A DNA stretch of 21,587 bases from NCBI GenBank assembly GCA_900893395.1, contig CAAHFI010283518.1:1-21587 (forward strand). The letters are read 5' to 3'. The DNA comes from Euglena gracilis (Eukaryota; Euglenozoa; Euglenophyceae; Euglenales; Euglenaceae). Positions 17,525-21,587 of this stretch are shown here, in pieces; position 1 is the stretch's first letter, and each line of letters starts with the position of its first letter. The position numbers and the translations under genes were made by a program. The notes under the pieces are model-generated. The model had not been told where the DNA came from. It did no database searches and worked only from the letters and a program-made list of their open reading frames with translations.

Positions 17525-17668
17525 GAGGAGATGCCTCTCCCCCACACTAACATCACGCAGTCGGAGGTGATGGAGCTGCTCCTCATGAATCAGTACTTCG
17601 ACACCCTGAAGGAGATGACCGCTTCCTCTCACGCGAAGACAATCTTTGTTCCCCACGACCCGGTCGCA
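17525..17668 (+). CDS. HIR-like protein, exon 7 (residues 217-264)
   Basis: Encodes EEMPLPHTNITQSEVMELLL, then MNQYFDTLKEM and KTIFVPHDPVA. VMELLLMNQYFDTLKEM is the family hallmark VMDMVLxTQYFDTMKEI, and IFVPHDP matches VFIPHGP. The stretch before it is about four residues longer than in plants. The frame stays open to 17830 but the residues beyond VA have no family similarity and are intron. Confidence 0.9.
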
Positions 17669-18702
17669 GGCCGGGCCATCCCCTGGAGTTGTGTGATACC
17701 GCTGCTGGTCCGTTGCTCACTCCAAAAGTGTTGGACAGGGTGGTGCATGAACCCCCACCCCAAGACAAAGCATCTAATTGAGAGCATGCATCCATTTGAG
17801 GGCCCCTGGGGGTTGCTGAGCTTGGGTTAGAATTCGGGCTGCTTGCTAATTCCCTCCGGGGGCTGTGCAGGCTGGGCCGTACCAAATGGGACAATTGCCA
17901 AAAATCACCTGCAGAACACAGCTTTGAAAAGAAAATGAGCGTCTGGTGACTCCCCCAAAACCCCCTGAAAACCCTCAAAACCTTTTTTTTATTATACCAT
18001 TTCGACCATTTCCCAGTTTTTTTGGGTTTCACTCAGCAAAAAGGGGGCTGATGTTGGGCTGGTGGTACCCCGGAGGGGGGTGCTGTGGGCTGGACCGGGC
18101 CAAAATCGACCTCTGGGGTCTGCAAAACCTTAGAGAGCCAATGACCCCATACCTTTTAATGAGGTGCCAGCACCGATGGCATTGGTAGCCCAGCGATGAT
18201 TCATTCTTCAAATGAACTTCAGATGAAGGGTTTTCTCTGAAATGCGAATTCCCTCCACTAAAACCACGCGCCAGAGAGAGAAGGGATACAGAAAACATCG
18301 CACTGTCCCCCAGACGCCCCAGATGGAATTACAGCATTTTTCACACCGATATTGCGTATGCCGTATCCTGGGGTGCTTGCTGGCGATGGGCTTTTTTAGC
18401 CTGCCCAAACGAGGGCATTTTCATTTATTTCATTTCGTCGAAAAAAGTGCTCAAACACAGTCAAAATTGGTGAAATGAAATGAGCGTTTTTCTCCTTACA
18501 TGGTTTCCGTGCATATTTTTTTGACTGAAATTTCAGTCCAGCTGCATTTGGATGATTTCCTTTTGGGCTGTAGCCCGGTCAAGCCTGGCAGTCACCTGGC
18601 CTCCTCCCGCCGTCCTCCGCTGTGCTAACTGTATTCCCCATCCTTCAATTTGCGGGAAAAAACAGCCTGACACATCACACCATCATGTGGTGGCTCGCCC
18701 TC
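17669..18702 (+). other. Intron 7, 1,034 nt, nonconventional borders
   Basis: CGGGCCATC (17672-17680) and GGTGGCTCG (18689-18697) form nine contiguous pairs with two wobbles. GGC precedes the stem and CCCTC follows it: three and five free bases. The join at 17668 and 18703 is in frame and puts QQIR at the family distance from PHDP. The interior shows no element I can define. Confidence 0.85.
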
Positions 18703-18762
18703 GCCCAGGGCATCGGGCAGCAGATACGACAGGGTTTTGCTGGAGGCTGGTCAAAGCTTTAA
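18703..18762 (+). CDS. HIR-like protein, exon 8, C terminus (residues 265-283)
   Basis: Encodes AQGIGQQIRQGFAGGWSKL and ends in TAA at 18760-18762. GIGQQIRQGF matches the C-terminal DVAxQIRDGL of HIR proteins. It was found by looking for this motif and is confirmed by the independent nine-base intron stem and by the total length that it gives. Confidence 0.85.
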   Translation, partial: AQGIGQQIRQGFAGGWSKL

Positions 18763-19090
18763 AATGGACTGAACTCTGTCCCCGACCAACTGCTGTCTGG
18801 GGGCCTCCCCAGTCAGGGCGTCGCTGAAGCCAGAGAAGGGTAACCAACTGCCTGCCAGAAGGCAGCCCCCGAAGCGACTACCTGGGAAGGTGTCAAAGTT
18901 GATGTGGGCCAAAGTTGGACGAAAATGCACCTGGCACACATCATTGGTTGATTCCCAGTTGTTTTTTTCCTCGCAGTTTTCGAGCCTGGCTGGACCTTGG
19001 CCCATTCCGATCGGGACAGCCAGAAATTTTTCCAGCCAGCCCGAATTTCCTTTCCTCTGAACTTCCTCTGAGCTGGATCCTTCACTGGAG
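18763..19090. other. 3' flank of the HIR gene, no gene seen
   Basis: Unique sequence with no repeat or conserved frame. No polyadenylation signal that I would call. Confidence 0.5.
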
Positions 19091-19093
19091 GGT

Positions 19094-19432
19094 TACCCCC
19101 TCAAATAATACCCCTGGGGTATTTTTTTTCCGCCCGATGTCCCAGCCGAGGAGGAGGGTATTATTGACCCCAAAATTTTCGAAATTTTTCGAAGTCCCAT
19201 AGGACCCAAAATAGCACCCAAACCCCCCCTTTGGTCATCTATTTACTTTCTCATGAAATTTAAGCATTTTTGGAGGCCAGATGGTCCAGAGAAATCGATT
19301 TATCGTCAAAGATTAATATTTTTCTACGTACATTTTCAGGTCAAAATCCGGGGTGTCGGCCCGAAATTGGGGGGGGGGGAATTAAATCGGTCACCGAAGT
19401 CCCGCCCCGGGGGGGGTATTATTTGGGGGAGG
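19094..19432. mobile_element. Inverted-repeat element with CAAATAATACCCC ends, about 340 bp
   Basis: CTCAAATAATACCCC at 19100-19114 and GGGGTATTATTTGGGGGAGGG at 19413-19433 are inverse, followed inward by CCTGGGG and CCCCGGGG palindromes. A further inverted piece, GGGTATTATTGACCCC, lies at 19156-19171, so a short 80-bp hairpin may be nested at the left end. Non-coding. No target duplication found. Confidence 0.6.
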
Positions 19433-19433
19433 G

Positions 19434-21050
19434 TTTTGTTCAAAGACGTCCTGTCCCCAGCTTTTGACCCTCCTCACTCACCCGCCCACCATGCCCACCC
19501 TGCCAATCGCAGTGTCTTGCCCGCCTCCCCGCAATGTACAGTACCTGGCTCAGGCCTTCCCCTGCAAACCATCACCTAGGTTAAAGTTTGTGTTTCTTGC
19601 TTCCTGGGGGGTTCGAAATCAGTTTGGTTGCCCAGCCGGATTCTTTAAGGTTCTCAGGGGGTGGATGGGTGAGTTCACCCTTGCCTTGAGGGTGTCCACA
19701 TTGGATGGCTGGTAAAAGATGCAAACCTTGGTTGGGTGTGGAGAAAGTTCCCCAGGATCTCAATTATCATTGAGCTGACCCCCCCTTCGCCAGCGTCTTG
19801 TCTCGAGGCAACGTGGAACTAGGGAAATATATGTTTCATTCTCCATCTGCTTTCTTCGAGTGAAATTATGGGGGCGGCCCTGTCACTGGCCTGTGTCTTC
19901 TTCCACTGGCCACACCCACCCTCAGGCACTGCCTTTGAGCAGAGGTTCTGTAACATATGCCTGGGCCTCTGAACCCCGCACCGCGCATATCCGCACCTTC
20001 ACTGGCGTGCCCTTTTCTTGACCCAGCGTTTTCATTTGCATTTCCATCCCAGAAAAAAGCTATTGCACAAGGACAGCTGAAAGTACCGAGGAATCTTATT
20101 TTATCGAGACATTGCTATTTTCTTTGGAGGCACTGGCTGCAGAAGGTTTTCATCATCCCGAGAGCCCTCTGTCGACCCCGCGACAAAAGGATATTCCTTT
20201 GGGGATGGGCCATTGCCTAGTACCCAAAATACGGCTGATTTGGATCAGAATGCGTTTCATTTCTGATCACGCTCAAATATTTCTCGGGCAAATGACAAGA
20301 GCAAGCCCCCCTCCCCACCCTCAACCTAGTTGGAGGAGATCTGGAACCCACTTGGCGGGATTGGCCATTTTTTTTTTCCTGCGGAAGGGTTCCCCCACCA
20401 TGCCAGTGCATGGAGACCGGGGAGTCCAATTGTGTCCAGAACGACTCCATCTCCGGAGAAAATGCCTGATCATAATTGGTGGATGATCACCAAAGCATGA
20501 GGTGATGAATTTGGCGAAGTTCCAGAGTGCTCAGTGTGGCAGCTGATGACTGTGGTTTCAGCGCGATTTGGTTGCCATACTGTTGCTTGTACAATTTATT
20601 TTGTTTATTATATTATATATATTATATGTTGTATATTAAAGGCGCACCAAATTCAAGTCTTTCACATTAGCCATAAACGACCAAAAAAGCCCAAAATGGC
20701 CATATTCCCCCACCAATGGGCAATTTTTGCCAACCTGGGGTCCCCTTTCCCCCTTGTCTGGCGACCCCCCCCACCCAGAGGCCATCGGTTTTCAGAGAAA
20801 TATTGTGCCAAATTGGCCATTTCCCATTTTCACGCCCCAAATTGGCCATTTGGCCTGGGAAAAATTTAGCCCCCCAAAATGGGCCATTTTGGTCCAAAAG
20901 GTGCTGATTGTTCCCCCTCCCAGGTTGGCCATTGTCCAAGGCCGCCCAAGGGGTGGCCAATCTGGGGGGGGTGAGGGTCAATTGTTTCCAGTGTTCATCT
21001 CCGACTGCGGGACAATCTGGTAAGGTTTCAGTTCGCCCTAAGGCCCCCAA
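19434..21050. other. Stretch without a supported gene
   Basis: Mostly unique sequence. An AT-rich TATTATATATATTATATG stretch lies near 20605-20640, and imperfect TTGGCCATTT repeats occur around 20695-20960. Open frames on both strands overlap and show no family motif. Confidence 0.5.
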
Positions 21051-21100
21051 GGGGGGGGATGGTTTGGACCCCTGGGGGGGGGGGTCCAAACCATCCCCCC
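21051..21100. repeat. Perfect 20-bp hairpin, GGGGGGATGGTTTGGACCCC
   Basis: The arm ending at 21072 and its inverse at 21081-21100 are exact over 20 bp with a G-rich loop of 8 nt. A second hairpin, GGTAGT...ACTACC with a C-run/G-run stem, follows directly at 21124-21159. Confidence 0.88.
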
Positions 21101-21203
21101 ACCAGCCCAGAAATATGCAGGCTGGTAGTGTCTGCCCCCCGGGGGGGGAGGATACTACCTGCGACGGTATTGCTTGGGTTACTGAAGGGGTTGTGTATAT
21201 AGT

Positions 21204-21580
21204 GTTGCCAAAAGTTTGTGTACCCCCTCGGGTTTTGTTGGGGGGGGAACTCAACCCCAAGCCCCAAAGCCCATGTTACCGATGGGCTGTGGTGATGGTG
21301 TGCGCACACCCCCCAGTATTGACCACTCGCCCCTTGCCTGGGCTGGGGTTTGAGTGCCAAACAAAAAGGGGCCACGGATTGAAAGGTTTTGCTCTTGCAC
21401 AATTGGCCTCAGATTTGCACAAAGCCCTGTGTTGTGGCAGAGGTTGGTGCTGCTGTGCGGCAGGTCTGTGCAAGCATTTACACCCCATCACCACAGCCCA
21501 TGGGTAAACATAGGCTTTGGGGTTGAGTGCGCGCCCACAAAACTCGAGGGGGTTATAAAATTTTTTGGCACACTCCACAC
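21204..21580. mobile_element. Inverted-repeat element at window edge, arms about 90-100 bp
   Basis: Left arm (21204-21302): GTTGCCAAAAGTTT, ACCCCCTCGGGTTTTG, CTCAACCCCAAG, ATGGGCTGTGGTGATGG. Right arm (21483-21580) has the inverse order: CCATCACCACAGCCCAT, CTTTGGGGTTGAG, CAAAACTCGAGGGGGTT, TTTTTTGGCACAC. The arms are diverged by small indels. The window ends 7 bp later, so the right flank and any target duplication cannot be judged. Confidence 0.75.
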
Positions 21581-21587
21581 AACACAC

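Larger units (their letters stand above)
6950..18762 (+). other. HIR-type SPFH/Band 7 protein gene, 8 exons, whole span
   Basis: The spliced product is 283 residues, matching the usual 280-290 of hypersensitive-induced-response proteins, and every segment of the family consensus is present in order. HIR proteins are membrane scaffolds of the SPFH (stomatin, prohibitin, flotillin, HflK/C) superfamily; they oligomerise on the inner face of the plasma membrane and in plants take part in defence-linked cell death. The role in this organism is unknown. All seven introns lack GT-AG ends. Exon lengths are 195, 69, 180, 55, 79, 69, 144 and 60 nt. The only fault is one base apparently missing in exon 3. 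The borders were chosen by two tests that agree: residue spacing of the family, and pairing of intron ends. Intron 5 is uncertain by 3 nt. Confidence 0.88.

Noticed and set aside
17669-17830. Open frame after VPHDPVA running to TAG at 17830, as the natural C terminus
   Set aside because: No similarity to HIR proteins, and it would make the protein too long. Exon 8 at 18703 supplies the expected QQIRQGF tail with a nine-base intron stem.
20667-21507. Long overlapping frames of about 200 codons on both strands
   Set aside because: They read through G/C-run hairpins and the inverted-repeat element; both strands are open for the same compositional reason. No motif.
1-21587. Dinoflagellate origin, considered because of non-GT introns
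   Set aside because: Dinoflagellate introns mainly use GC or GA donors with AG acceptors. Here the 3' ends lack AG and the ends pair with fixed overhangs, which is the euglenid pattern. Not excluded by any marker gene in the window.

Overview
The window is from a repeat-rich eukaryotic nuclear genome, most probably a euglenid (Euglena-like) alga. It holds one gene that I can support, on the + strand: an eight-exon gene at 6950-18762 for a hypersensitive-induced-response (HIR) protein of the SPFH/Band 7/prohibitin-like superfamily. Joining the exons gives 283 residues, the usual length of HIR proteins, with a Met-Gly-Cys start and the conserved HIR tail. The organism call rests on the introns. 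None of the seven is GT-AG. Six of the seven fit the rule known for euglenid nonconventional introns: three unpaired bases at the 5' end, five at the 3' end, and base pairing just inside. The seventh (intron 5) pairs well but its border is uncertain by 3 nt. A pyrimidine tract plus CAG lies 25 nt before the ATG and could accept a spliced leader.

Layout. 1-6900 is non-coding repeat: a 1.6-kb fold-back element around three tandem 409-bp units (54-1666); poly(A/T) palindromes; short degenerate tandem arrays; an inverted pair whose arms lie 3 kb apart (2401-2569 and 5602-5775); a roughly 45-bp minisatellite (2936-3450); a GC-rich hairpin family built on CCGGCGTTC; a duplicated segment of about 365 bp (4135-4504 and 6145-6507); and a small fold-back element (4695-5047). 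6950-18762 is the HIR gene. Its coding sequence is under 0.9 kb in 11.8 kb of DNA. Intron 1 alone is about 6.3 kb and holds fold-back elements, a tRNA-like sequence and a 364-bp MITE with a perfect 5-bp target duplication. Introns 2 and 3 each hold another inverted-repeat element. 18763-21587 has no gene I can support, only hairpins and two more inverted-repeat elements; the last runs nearly to the window edge.

One base appears to be missing in exon 3, in a short T run. This is either a consensus error or a real lesion. Runs of G, C, A and T of 8-16 bases are common, and copies of the same repeat differ mainly in run length, so homopolymer error in the assembly is a live possibility.

No rRNA gene, CRISPR array, retroelement coding region or transposase was seen.
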